Positions 7,942 through 14,885 are shown, counted from the stretch's first letter. The stretch is DNA of 23,618 nucleotides from EsbW-18 sp964634615 (GCA_964634615.1 CAZWLQ010000013.1:1-23618), one strand, 5' to 3'. Program-made: numbers and translations. Notes: generated by a model not told the origin, from the letters alone.

Positions 7942-9420
7942 ATGGAAACACGATTAAAAAACCTCCTGTCTCTCTATGCACATGACGCCGACCGTGAATT
8001 GATTACACGCGCCGCGCATTTTGCAGAAAATGCTCACAAGGACCACCTCCGAGAATCCGGTGAACCGTACTTCAATCACCTCCTTGCAACTGCCGAAAAC
8101 CTTGCACACCTTGGGTCAGACGCACCGACCATTGCTGCCGGCTTTTTGCACGACACCATCGAGGACACCGCCGTCACCGCAAACGATATCCGTCGAGAAT
8201 TTGGCGATCAGATTCTCTTCTTGGTCGAAGGCGTCACCAAGCTCGGTAAGCTCAAGTATCGTGGTCTCAAACGACACGTCGAGACACTCCGAAAGCTTTT
8301 TATGGCAACCGCCAAAGACCCCCGCGTTATCTTGATTAAACTTGCAGATCGATTACACAATCTCCGTTCAATCGACGCGCTCCCACGCGAAAAACAGATT
8401 CGCATCGCGAACGAAACACTCGAAATCTACGCACCGATTGCACACCGACTCGGTATCGGACAATTAAAAGGAGAGCTTGAGGATCTTTCGTTTCAAATAG
8501 CAAAACCCTCGGAGCATACGAAGACGTTAAAGCTGCGCGACGAGAAAACCGCGCAAGCGGAAACCTTGCTCGATGGTATGGAACATGATTTACGAAAACT
8601 TCTCGCGGATGCGAAGGTCACCGTGATTTCGATGGACCACCGCATCAAACACCTCTACAGTTTGCACAAAAAATTGAAGGCGAAAGATATGAATATTGAT
8701 GAAATCTATGACATTGCCGCGCTGCGTGTCATCGTGCCAACGCTCGAAGAATGCTATCTCACGCTCGGCCTGATTCACAGCACGTGGAAGCCACTCCCGG
8801 GACGCATCAAAGACTACATCGCAATGCCAAAAGCAAACGGTTACCAAAGTCTCCATACCACGGTCTTCACCGGCGAAGGGCCGCTCGTTGAGATTCAGGT
8901 ACGCACAAAAGAAATGCACGACGTTGCTGAACTCGGTATCGCATCGCACGTGGCATACAAAGAGAAACGCGGAGAAGATGCGGAGCGCGAAATACAGGAG
9001 CTTCGAACACTCCTTGAACTTCCCCGTGCGCCAAAAGCAACACAATGGTTCGCTCGTCTTGCGGATGCACAGAAAGATATGCGTGATGAGCGCTACCTCG
9101 AAGACCTTAAAACCGACTTTTTCGGTGACCACATTCTTGTTTTCACCCCGCACGGCGAAGTTGTTGATTTGCCACAAGACGCGACACCAATCGACTTTGC
9201 CTATGCAATTCACACTGACCTCGGCGATCACGCATCCGGTGCCCGTGTGAACGGCAAGTTTGTAGCGCTCGGCACGGCGCTTAAGGACGGCGATATTGTC
9301 TTAATCGAGCAAAAAGATGGGGCACGACCGTCCGCAAAATGGCTTCAGTGGGCCAAAACTTCAAATGCCCGAAAGAAGATTCGAATCACACTTGGCCTGA
9401 CCGAGGAATCTACAGAATAG
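7942..9420 (+). CDS. relA: Bifunctional-type (p)ppGpp synthetase/hydrolase, shortened C-terminus
   Basis: Makes and/or degrades the stringent-response alarmone (p)ppGpp. The 492-residue protein (METRLKNLL start) has an HD hydrolase domain: HKDHLRESGEPYFNH, then GFLHDTIEDT with the His70-Asp71 pair, and LIKLADRLHNLRS. The synthetase domain carries MDHRIKHLYSLHKK, YDIAALRVIV and RIKDYIAMPKANGYQSLHT. A TGS domain follows (about residues 395-460, ILVFTPHGEVVDLPQDATPIDFAYAIHTDLG). It ends soon after, without the helical, zinc-finger/conserved-cysteine and ACT regions of about 240 residues seen in full Rel/SpoT proteins. Those regions mediate ribosome sensing, so its regulation is likely different. 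Both catalytic centres look intact. It is convergent with parB. Confidence 0.93.
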   Translation: METRLKNLLSLYAHDADRELITRAAHFAENAHKDHLRESGEPYFNHLLATAENLAHLGSDAPTIAAGFLHDTIEDTAVTANDIRREFGDQILFLVEGVTKLGKLKYRGLKRHVETLRKLFMATAKDPRVILIKLADRLHNLRSIDALPREKQIRIANETLEIYAPIAHRLGIGQLKGELEDLSFQIAKPSEHTKTLKLRDEKTAQAETLLDGMEHDLRKLLADAKVTVISMDHRIKHLYSLHKKLKAKDMNIDEIYDIAALRVIVPTLEECYLTLGLIHSTWKPLPGRIKDYIAMPKANGYQSLHTTVFTGEGPLVEIQVRTKEMHDVAELGIASHVAYKEKRGEDAEREIQELRTLLELPRAPKATQWFARLADAQKDMRDERYLEDLKTDFFGDHILVFTPHGEVVDLPQDATPIDFAYAIHTDLGDHASGARVNGKFVALGTALKDGDIVLIEQKDGARPSAKWLQWAKTSNARKKIRITLGLTEESTE

Positions 9421-9448
9421 CCCTCCTGTGTTGAAGTTTCGGACAATC

Positions 9449-10426
9449 TTACAAGCTAAAATTTGTGACTGAATAGAGGTCGTCGTCAGTGCCGGCTTCT
9501 TTAGTTGCGCCAAGCTCCGTGGCTTCGGGTTCTCTTGCAGTTTCGTGGGCAAGGGATGTTTCAGTGCTTGATGGCGCTTGTGCCTCTGTGCTTTCCTCCT
9601 TCGCATTCAAAAGCGCGAGAATCTTTCGGATATCGTCCGGTGAAAAATAATCAATCATGATGCGGCCACCCAGACCCGTTGGCTCAACGCGCACACGAGT
9701 GCCGAGCGTTGTTGAAACTTCTTCTTCAAGTGCAAGGATGTCTGGATCGTAGGCGCGTTCTTTCTTGCGCACTTTCTCAACGGCGATTCTTCGAGAAATT
9801 TGTTCTGCATCACGCACCGTAATCTTTCGAATCATGATTTCTTTGAAGAGCGTCATCTGCTCTTCAGGTCTGTCTGCAAGCATCAAGAGCGGGCGAGTGT
9901 GACCCTCGGTGATTTTCCCTTCTGCGAGTGCTTGAAGCATTTCGTCCGAGAGTTGGAGAAGACGAATCGTATTGCTGACGTACTCACGACTCTTCCCCAC
10001 TTTCGATNNNNNNNNNNTTTGTCCGTGGGAGAGATTAAAGGTATCCGCAAGCTGCTTGAACGCATGCGCACGTTCAACCGCACTGATATCCTCGCGCTGC
10101 AGGTTCTCGATGATTGCGAGCTCCAACTTCACTTGCTCATTCTGTTCGTCGTCACGAATGATAACTGGCACCTGCGCGAGCCCCGCCATCTTTGAAGCAC
10201 GGAGTCGTCGTTCTCCTGCAATCAGTTCGTACTGCACGGACATTCCCCCACCGTCTTTCAAACTTTCGCGCTGCGTCACGACCAGTGGTTGCAAGACACC
10301 GTACTGTCGGATTGAATCGGAGAGATCTTTCAGTTTTTGTTCATCAAAAAAGCGCCGTGGCTGGTACGGGTTTGGAACAATTTTTTCGACTTCAACCCAA
10401 AAAATGGAATCTCCCTGAATTGCCAT
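9449..10426 (-). CDS. parB: ParB/Spo0J chromosome-partitioning protein
   Basis: CTP-dependent DNA clamp that loads at parS and helps segregate the origin. About 325 residues. The N-terminal domain has the CTP-binding blocks NPYQPRRFF, YGVLQPLVV, ELIAGERRLRASKMAG and the ENLQREDISAVERA motif; the HTH follows (LSHGQ, then gap, then SKVGKSREYVSNTIRLLQL); the C-terminal domain has GTRVRVEPTGLGGRIMIDYFS. The acidic, Thr/Ser-rich tail (about residues 285-325) is unlike classical ParB ends. The 10-N gap at 10008-10017 falls in the HTH, where the family expects just two residues (Ile-Ala), so about 4 nt are truly missing. No parA is in the window. Confidence 0.93.
   Translation of the reverse strand: MAIQGDSIFWVEVEKIVPNPYQPRRFFDEQKLKDLSDSIRQYGVLQPLVVTQRESLKDGGGMSVQYELIAGERRLRASKMAGLAQVPVIIRDDEQNEQVKLELAIIENLQREDISAVERAHAFKQLADTFNLSHGQXXXXSKVGKSREYVSNTIRLLQLSDEMLQALAEGKITEGHTRPLLMLADRPEEQMTLFKEIMIRKITVRDAEQISRRIAVEKVRKKERAYDPDILALEEEVSTTLGTRVRVEPTGLGGRIMIDYFSPDDIRKILALLNAKEESTEAQAPSSTETSLAHETAREPEATELGATKEAGTDDDLYSVTNFSL
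10008..10017. other. Assembly gap (10 N) in parB
   Basis: The frame is kept across the N run. Alignment to the ParB HTH consensus predicts codons Axx-xxA (Ile-Ala) between Gln and Ser, that is 4 missing bases, so the N run is probably 6 bases too long. Confidence 0.9.
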
Positions 10427-10484
10427 ACGAAATTAACTTAGATGACACTATTGTAACAGAGAGGCGAATATAAAAACACATTTA

Positions 10485-10513
10485 TTGTTACTTTGAGTCA
10501 TCCTTGATATAGT
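10485..10513 (+). promoter_or_regulatory. Promoter of tRNA-Leu
   Basis: TTGTTA, 17-nt spacer, TATAGT, then 14 nt to the first base of the tRNA. The cleanest -35/-10 pair in the window. Confidence 0.65.
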
Positions 10514-10527
10514 GTTTTTAAACACAG

Positions 10528-10610
10528 GCCGAGGTGGTGGAATAGCAGACACGCAGGACTCAAAATCCTGTGCTCGCAAGAGCGTGAGGGTGCAAGTCCC
10601 TCTCTCGGCA
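10528..10610 (+). tRNA. tRNA-Leu (anticodon CAA)
   Basis: An 83-nt class II tRNA. The acceptor stem GCCGAGG pairs with TCTCGGC (last pair G-T). The anticodon stem CAGGA/TCCTG encloses the loop CTCAAAA, giving anticodon CAA (reads UUG) with A37 after A36, the MiaA recognition context. A long variable arm (TGCTCGCAAGAGCGT) and a T arm with GTGCAAGTCCC are visible. The discriminator is A; the CCA end is not encoded (CAC follows). A protein gene begins 3 nt downstream. Confidence 0.95.
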
Positions 10611-10613
10611 CAC

Positions 10614-11294
10614 ATGAAAAAACGGCTTCCTGATAAAGATTTTATATGGACGCCGGCTTTAGCGTATGCGGTCGGACTCATTGTCACTGACGGTAACCTT
10701 TCCTCGGACGGGCGTCATATCATAATGCGTTCCAGTGAAAAACAACTCTTGGAAACATACAAACATTGCTTGCAACTTAAAAGTATAAAGATTGGCACGT
10801 CCTACTCAAGTGGTCATACCAACAAGCCCTCGTATCGCGTACAACATGGTGATGTGCGTTTATATCGGTGGTTGGAAAAAATAGGTATCACCGCACACAA
10901 AACACATACGATAGGAGCTATAGCAGTCCCTGATGAAATGTTTTTGGACTTTCTTCGTGGCCACCTTGATGGTGACGGCTCAATCACAACGTATACCGAT
11001 CGTTGGAATACATTCAAAAACCCTAACTATGTGTATGAGCGCTTGTGGCTCCGATTTCTTTCAGCAAGTGAAGCTCATATGCTATGGCTCCAAAAAAGAA
11101 TAGAGAAAGTAGTGGGTACGAAAGGACATCTCAACAAGCGTGTTCCTCGTGACTCTAGGCATGTTCCAATGTATTCACTAAAATTCGGCAAAAAAGATTC
11201 AATGATGCTCTTAAAGCATCTGTACCCAAATAAACGAGTTCCATGTCTGAAACGAAAACGAAAAATTGCTGAACCATTTTTATCGCGAATATGA
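10614..11294 (+). CDS. Stand-alone LAGLIDADG-type endonuclease-like protein
   Basis: A 226-residue protein with the two half-site motifs of the LAGLIDADG fold: LAYAVGLIVTDGNLS (residues 16-30, acidic residue Asp26) and FLRGHLDGDGSI (113-124, Asp119/Asp121). Monomeric two-motif members are usually homing endonucleases, though related domains also act as splicing factors or regulators. It is not inside an intron or intein here. The ATG lies 3 nt after the mature end of tRNA-Leu with no Shine-Dalgarno, so it is presumably cotranscribed with the tRNA and released by tRNA 3' processing. The TGA stop overlaps the miaA ATG (ATGA), which suggests translational coupling. The position at a tRNA 3' end suggests acquisition. 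Confidence 0.85.
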   Translation: MKKRLPDKDFIWTPALAYAVGLIVTDGNLSSDGRHIIMRSSEKQLLETYKHCLQLKSIKIGTSYSSGHTNKPSYRVQHGDVRLYRWLEKIGITAHKTHTIGAIAVPDEMFLDFLRGHLDGDGSITTYTDRWNTFKNPNYVYERLWLRFLSASEAHMLWLQKRIEKVVGTKGHLNKRVPRDSRHVPMYSLKFGKKDSMMLLKHLYPNKRVPCLKRKRKIAEPFLSRI

Positions 11295-12181
11295 AAAAAC
11301 TCATCGTCATCCTCGGCCCTACCGCAACCGGCAAAAGCGATCTTGCGGTTCTCCTTGCGAAACGCCACAGCGGCGAGGTTATATCTGCTGACTCGCGCCA
11401 GGTTTACACCGGGCTTGATATCGGTTCAGGAAAAATCACAAAGCGCGAAATGAAAGGTGTTCCGCATCACCTCCTTAATGTTGTATCGCCAAAAAAGCGG
11501 TTCTCCGTTTCTGACTACGTGAAGCACGCGACAAAAGCGCTCGCAGATATCGAAAAACGAGAGAAGCTTCCGATTGTCGCTGGAGGCACGGGGCTCTACA
11601 TTGATGGATTCCTAAACGGCATCGTATTCCCCGAAGTTCCGCCAAATCCCCTCCTTCGGAAAAAACTAGAAAGAAAGACACTCGCGGAGCTCGCGCGGAT
11701 ACTCAAGACAAAAGATCCGGAACGATTCAAATCAATTGATACCAAAAACAAGGTGCGTTTGATTCGCGCTCTTGAGATTGTGTCCGCACTCGGCAAGGTT
11801 CCCAAGCAAAAAGCCAAACCGCTTGAGAGAGACATCCTCTGGATTGGCCTCACCGACTCCACCGAAGCACTCACCCAAAGAATCAAAAAACGTCTTCTTG
11901 CACGATTGAAAAAAGGAATGGAGAGGGAAGTCAGAGCGCTCAAAAAAGGTGGCGTCTCGTGGAAGCGACTTTATGATTTGGGACTTGAGTATCGCTACGT
12001 CGCAGAGCGCCTCCAGAAAAAAATTACCGGAAGGGAAATGGCCGACGAGATTTTGAAGGAGTCTATCGCCTATTCAAAACGCCAGATGACGTGGTTCAAA
12101 CGAAACCAGAAGATTCACTGGTTTAAACCGAACGAAACAAAGAAGGCGCAGATGCTCGCTCAATCGTTTCTCGCTCGTTAG
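11291..12181 (+). CDS. miaA: tRNA dimethylallyltransferase
   Basis: Transfers a dimethylallyl group to N6 of A37 in tRNAs that read codons starting with U. The 296-residue protein starts MKKLIVILGPTATGKSDLAV (P-loop, residues 9-16), then ISADSRQVYTGLDIGSGK, GVPHHLLNV, the DMAPP-site segment VAGGTGLYIDGFLNG, and ends with the tRNA-clamping ESIAYSKRQMTWFKRN motif. The length is normal. Its ATG overlaps the stop of the LAGLIDADG gene by 4 nt. The tRNA genes on both sides, Leu(CAA) and Ser(GGA), both have A36-A37 and read UNN codons, so they are predicted substrates. Confidence 0.97.
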   Translation: MKKLIVILGPTATGKSDLAVLLAKRHSGEVISADSRQVYTGLDIGSGKITKREMKGVPHHLLNVVSPKKRFSVSDYVKHATKALADIEKREKLPIVAGGTGLYIDGFLNGIVFPEVPPNPLLRKKLERKTLAELARILKTKDPERFKSIDTKNKVRLIRALEIVSALGKVPKQKAKPLERDILWIGLTDSTEALTQRIKKRLLARLKKGMEREVRALKKGGVSWKRLYDLGLEYRYVAERLQKKITGREMADEILKESIAYSKRQMTWFKRNQKIHWFKPNETKKAQMLAQSFLAR

Positions 12182-12186
12182 TGTGC

Positions 12187-12192
12187 TATAAA
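12187..12192 (+). promoter_or_regulatory. -10 element before tRNA-Ser
   Basis: TATAAA, 9 nt before the first base of tRNA-Ser and just past the miaA stop. The -35 region is weak. Confidence 0.4.
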
Positions 12193-12201
12193 AGCATCTA
12201 C

Positions 12202-12291
12202 GGAAGGGTGCCAGAGTGGTTGAATGGGCGTCCCTGGAAAGGACGTGTGCTAGAAATGGTACCGAGGGTTCGAATCCCTCCCCTTCCGCCA
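12202..12291 (+). tRNA. tRNA-Ser (anticodon GGA), CCA encoded
   Basis: A 90-nt class II tRNA. The acceptor stem GGAAGGG pairs with CCCTTCC. The anticodon stem CGTCC/GGACG encloses CTGGAAA, giving anticodon GGA (UCC/UCU) with A36-A37. The long variable arm (TGCTAGAAATGGTA region) and the T-loop GGTTCGAATCC are clear. The discriminator is G and CCA is encoded at 12289-12291, unlike tRNA-Leu. The final A is also the A of the next gene's ATG. Confidence 0.96.
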
Positions 12292-12758
12292 TGAAAAACA
12301 CGCAGGCCGCATTTCATTGGATTATTGATATCCTTGAGCGACACAAAATTACTTACAAAATTTCTGGTGGTTTGGCTGCTCGCGTGTACGGTGCAACTCG
12401 AGCACTTGCAGATATCGATATTGAAATAGACGATGCAGACATACTAAAACTCGTTGAAGACGTACAAGCATTTATCATCTTCGGTCCGGCTCGTTACAAA
12501 GATGAAAACTGGGAGCTGGAGCTTATGACATTGAAATACGAGGGACAGGAGATTGATATTGCTGGTGCGAACGCAAAAATCTTTAATCAACAGACGCAAT
12601 CGTGGGAGAATTGTTCGAGTGATTTGAGCACTGTCGAAATGAAAGAAGTGTTCGGAAGAATCGTGCCCGTAGAATCAGAAGATTCACTTCTTGCATATAA
12701 AACAAAAATTGGGAGAGTGGTTGATATCGAAGATGTTCATCAACTTGCCTCAAAATAA
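12291..12758 (+). CDS. Nucleotidyltransferase-fold protein (AbiEii/DUF1814-like)
   Basis: A 155-residue protein with a minimal Pol-beta nucleotidyltransferase signature: SGGLAARVYG (Gly26-Gly27), then RALADIDIEI (Asp41, Asp43) and a third acidic residue in QEIDIAG (Asp89). The C-terminal DSLLAYKTKIGRVVDIEDVHQL resembles the end of AbiEii-type and related nucleotidyltransferases, where it packs near the active site. Some relatives are toxins that modify tRNA, others have unknown roles. The ATG shares one base with the CCA of tRNA-Ser, so no Shine-Dalgarno is possible outside the tRNA. It is followed after 24 nt by the PIN-domain gene. Whether it is a toxin, antitoxin or plain enzyme cannot be decided. 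Confidence 0.8.
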   Translation: MKNTQAAFHWIIDILERHKITYKISGGLAARVYGATRALADIDIEIDDADILKLVEDVQAFIIFGPARYKDENWELELMTLKYEGQEIDIAGANAKIFNQQTQSWENCSSDLSTVEMKEVFGRIVPVESEDSLLAYKTKIGRVVDIEDVHQLASK

Positions 12759-12782
12759 AGCCGCCTGACCCCATTTACCCCT

Positions 12783-13772
12783 ATGCATAAAATAAAAGTA
12801 ACAATAGACACGAACTTGCTTATCTATTTGTTTGATTCTGAAACAGAGGATAAAAATGCCCTTAAAAGTTGCCAGCTACTAAAGGCAATTATAAATAATC
12901 AGCCGTATGTGAGTGTCGACGTGCAAATCTCCACATCATTAGAGGACGATATATTTCAAGATAAAGATACGGACAGAAATAGGCCACTGCTATTTAGGAT
13001 TAGAAATATTTTTCAGCAAGTCACCCCCGGAGAATTTGTTACCAAAAACAAAGAGATTGTCCCGAAACTTCCTGAAGATAAAGAGCTCTTCCAAGAACTA
13101 CAGAGGATTCTTTTCCCAAATTTAAACCAGTCGAGCAAGAGTTACGTAAACAACATAAATGATCTTAAATGTCTTTTTAGCCACATAAAGAACCGACGCG
13201 ACATATACATCACAAACGACAATAACTTCCTAAAAGAAGATAAGAAAAATGCCTTAAAAGGCTTGCATACGCAGGTAATGTCTTCTAAACAATTTATTAG
13301 CTACTTGGAGTCCTATTCTGATAAAAGTACCTACATATATAAATCCGCTCCGATACGACACGATTACCAAAATACAGCCTTGCGGGGTTCAGGGGAAATG
13401 GACTTCACAAATAACAACGGTCTTTATGTTATTGGAAACGGAGATTTCCTATTTGAGGTTGAATGGGGTGAGTGTAGCCACGAGAAAATGCGAGTATATA
13501 ACGACCCATCAACAATAGAAGCAATTGCATTGGCTGAAGACAAGAAATTTAAGGAAGTAACTTCTGATTCTTTTTACGACTTCACTGATCGCTGCCGTGA
13601 ACCTCGTAGACAAAAAGATGTACTGATTTTGAAGAATACAAAGGGTTATTTCGCTGCTATCAAAATAATTGATTTTAAAGTAAAAGACCGTGGTGATGAT
13701 AGAAACTATTTAAAATTTGAATATCTTATAAACACTGCCGGCGAATGTAACTTTAAAAACATCGCCCACTGA
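12783..13772 (+). CDS. PIN-domain protein with an uncharacterised C-terminal module
   Basis: A 329-residue protein in two parts. Residues 1-170 look like a PIN ribonuclease: VTIDTNLLIYLF (Asp9), Glu54 as a possible middle acidic residue, NDLKCL (Asp127), and DIYITNDNNFL (Asp146), in the usual order. Residues about 200-318 form a separate beta-rich module: NNNGLYVIGNGDFLFEVEW, RVYNDPSTIEAIALA, DVLILKNTKGYFAAIKI, DRGDDRNYLKFEYLI. I recall similar modules at the C-terminus of other bacterial effector-like proteins but cannot confirm it. The gene is visibly richer in A/T and in AAA, ATA and AGA codons than its neighbours, suggesting transfer. No Shine-Dalgarno is seen. It ends 40 nt from the convergent KptA-fusion gene. 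Confidence 0.75.
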   Translation: MHKIKVTIDTNLLIYLFDSETEDKNALKSCQLLKAIINNQPYVSVDVQISTSLEDDIFQDKDTDRNRPLLFRIRNIFQQVTPGEFVTKNKEIVPKLPEDKELFQELQRILFPNLNQSSKSYVNNINDLKCLFSHIKNRRDIYITNDNNFLKEDKKNALKGLHTQVMSSKQFISYLESYSDKSTYIYKSAPIRHDYQNTALRGSGEMDFTNNNGLYVIGNGDFLFEVEWGECSHEKMRVYNDPSTIEAIALAEDKKFKEVTSDSFYDFTDRCREPRRQKDVLILKNTKGYFAAIKIIDFKVKDRGDDRNYLKFEYLINTAGECNFKNIAH

Positions 13773-13812
13773 TAGAAAACAGAAGGAGGAAAAGTAGAGC
13801 CAGACGCCTTTA

Positions 13813-14778
13813 CTACCGACTCTCCAGTGAAATATATTCCTTGGGAACTTTTTCCGTGCATATCACCATGTCCCCTGACGCATAGAAAACATAACCGTCC
13901 TTGACCATGGCTCGAGAGTCGATTTTCAATATGACGTAGTCATCGCCAAATTCAGTGTATGACTCGAGATATTCTTTACTCGGCGATAAGTGAACATACA
14001 GACGCCCTTTCGTGCGGAGGCCTTCCTTAAGAATCGGTTCAACGAATTCAGGGTTTGTCCGGTGGTAAATAACATCTGGTGGAACAATTTGCTGTAACCC
14101 CACATCAACGGCTAGCGTGTGCCCATGATTTGCACGTATCAATTTTCGATCGTCGCTCAATGAAAACCTATTCTTTTCATTCTTCAGCGCCTCGTTTTCA
14201 ATATCCTGGCGAGAAATCATTAACCCCTGCTTGTTTGCTTCTGAAACCAATACATCAATATCAGTCCATCCTTCTTTGTTCAAGACAATACCAAGGTCTT
14301 CTGGAAAGTGTCGGAGTACGTTCGTCAAGAGAAAGGTGATGCTTTCTTGAAAATATCTCTTTTTACGAATCTCCTGTTTTATATTCCGCTTCTTATACCC
14401 TCTCCACCCCAAAAACGCGAAGAAGGCGTTCAGGAGAAAAAGCACAATACCCGCATCAATCGCCTGCACGCGAGACATATCAAAGAGAAGCTTTTCGTAC
14501 ACGAACCAAAAGCCGAGCATGCCGACAGCGATATCGAGTAACCAGTTTTCAAGTTCCTCCGCAATACCAAAGGCCATCTCACCTATTTCCCATCCGGTGA
14601 GAATAAGGAGCACCAGTGGATACGCATACATTGGATGTATTCCAAGTGCAGCAAGCACGCAGGCAGAGACCGCACCAGAGAGCGCGTGCACAATCATCCA
14701 AAGATCCCAAATCTTCCCTTCCTGAAAACTCCACGAAATGAAGGGGACTGGATTCGGTGCTTTAAAGTTAATCTTCAT
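13813..14778 (-). CDS. Membrane protein fused to KptA/Tpt1-type RNA 2'-phosphotransferase
   Basis: A single 321-residue frame. Residues 1-130 hold three to four hydrophobic segments (about 27-45, 51-66, 78-97, 107-126), a small membrane domain of unknown family. Residues 146-318 match KptA/Tpt1, the NAD-dependent enzyme that removes the 2'-phosphate from RNA: FLLTNVLRHFPEDLGIVL (Arg156-His157), EGWTDIDVL, KNRFSL, IRANHGH (Arg215), PPDVIYHRT, GRLYVHLS (Arg259) and VPKEYISL. Odd points: the usual YHGT is YHRT, RxHVHLS is RLYVHLS, and NQGHS is NHGHT. Start chosen at 14778 because the longer frame (14817) overlaps the duplicated htpX tail. Bacterial KptA proteins are normally soluble and about 180 residues, so the fusion is unusual. 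Confidence 0.85.
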   Translation of the reverse strand: MKINFKAPNPVPFISWSFQEGKIWDLWMIVHALSGAVSACVLAALGIHPMYAYPLVLLILTGWEIGEMAFGIAEELENWLLDIAVGMLGFWFVYEKLLFDMSRVQAIDAGIVLFLLNAFFAFLGWRGYKKRNIKQEIRKKRYFQESITFLLTNVLRHFPEDLGIVLNKEGWTDIDVLVSEANKQGLMISRQDIENEALKNEKNRFSLSDDRKLIRANHGHTLAVDVGLQQIVPPDVIYHRTNPEFVEPILKEGLRTKGRLYVHLSPSKEYLESYTEFGDDYVILKIDSRAMVKDGYVFYASGDMVICTEKVPKEYISLESR

Positions 14779-14779
14779 A

Positions 14780-14860
14780 CTATTCGATTCCACGGAGCGC
14801 TTTAATTCGCTCTTCAACCGGCGGATGTGTCACCCCGCTAGTAAAGATTCGCAGGCTCAT
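14780..14860 (-). pseudogene. Displaced second copy of the htpX 3' end
   Basis: A 26-codon frame ending in THPPVEERIKALRG-IE and TAG. Fourteen residues are identical to the true htpX end at 14892-14933, yet 10 of the 14 codons differ, all silently (11 base changes in 42). The TAG lies 1 nt before the ATG of the membrane-KptA gene, as if this tail once belonged to an htpX directly coupled to it. The genuine htpX stops 26 nt upstream of this frame. It may be a recombination scar rather than an expressed peptide. Confidence 0.75.
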
Positions 14861-14872
14861 CTTACTACGGGG
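14833..14872. repeat. Imperfect 14-bp hairpin between the two htpX tails
   Basis: CCCCGCTAGTAAAGAT (14833-14848) pairs with ATCTTACTACGGGG (14859-14872) with two one-base bulges and a 10-nt loop. No T run follows on either strand, so it is not an ordinary intrinsic terminator. It occupies most of the segment inserted between the two htpX tail copies. Confidence 0.65.
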
Positions 14873-14885
14873 CAGGTAAAAAGTT

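Noticed and set aside
10512..10613. N-terminal extension of the LAGLIDADG gene through tRNA-Leu
   Set aside because: It would translate the tRNA; the ATG at 10614 gives the natural protein start.
12216..12290. N-terminal extension of the nucleotidyltransferase through tRNA-Ser
   Set aside because: It would translate the tRNA gene.
12766..12794. CTGACC-17-TAAAAT promoter across the start of the PIN gene
   Set aside because: Transcription would begin inside the coding region and remove the catalytic Asp9; probably chance in A/T-rich sequence.
13784..13795. AAGGAGG, a perfect Shine-Dalgarno on the plus strand after the PIN gene
   Set aside because: No start codon follows at a usable distance and no frame continues.
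14779..14817. Thirteen-codon extension of the KptA-fusion gene
   Set aside because: It is the duplicated htpX tail read in another frame, starts with TTG, and has no ribosome site.
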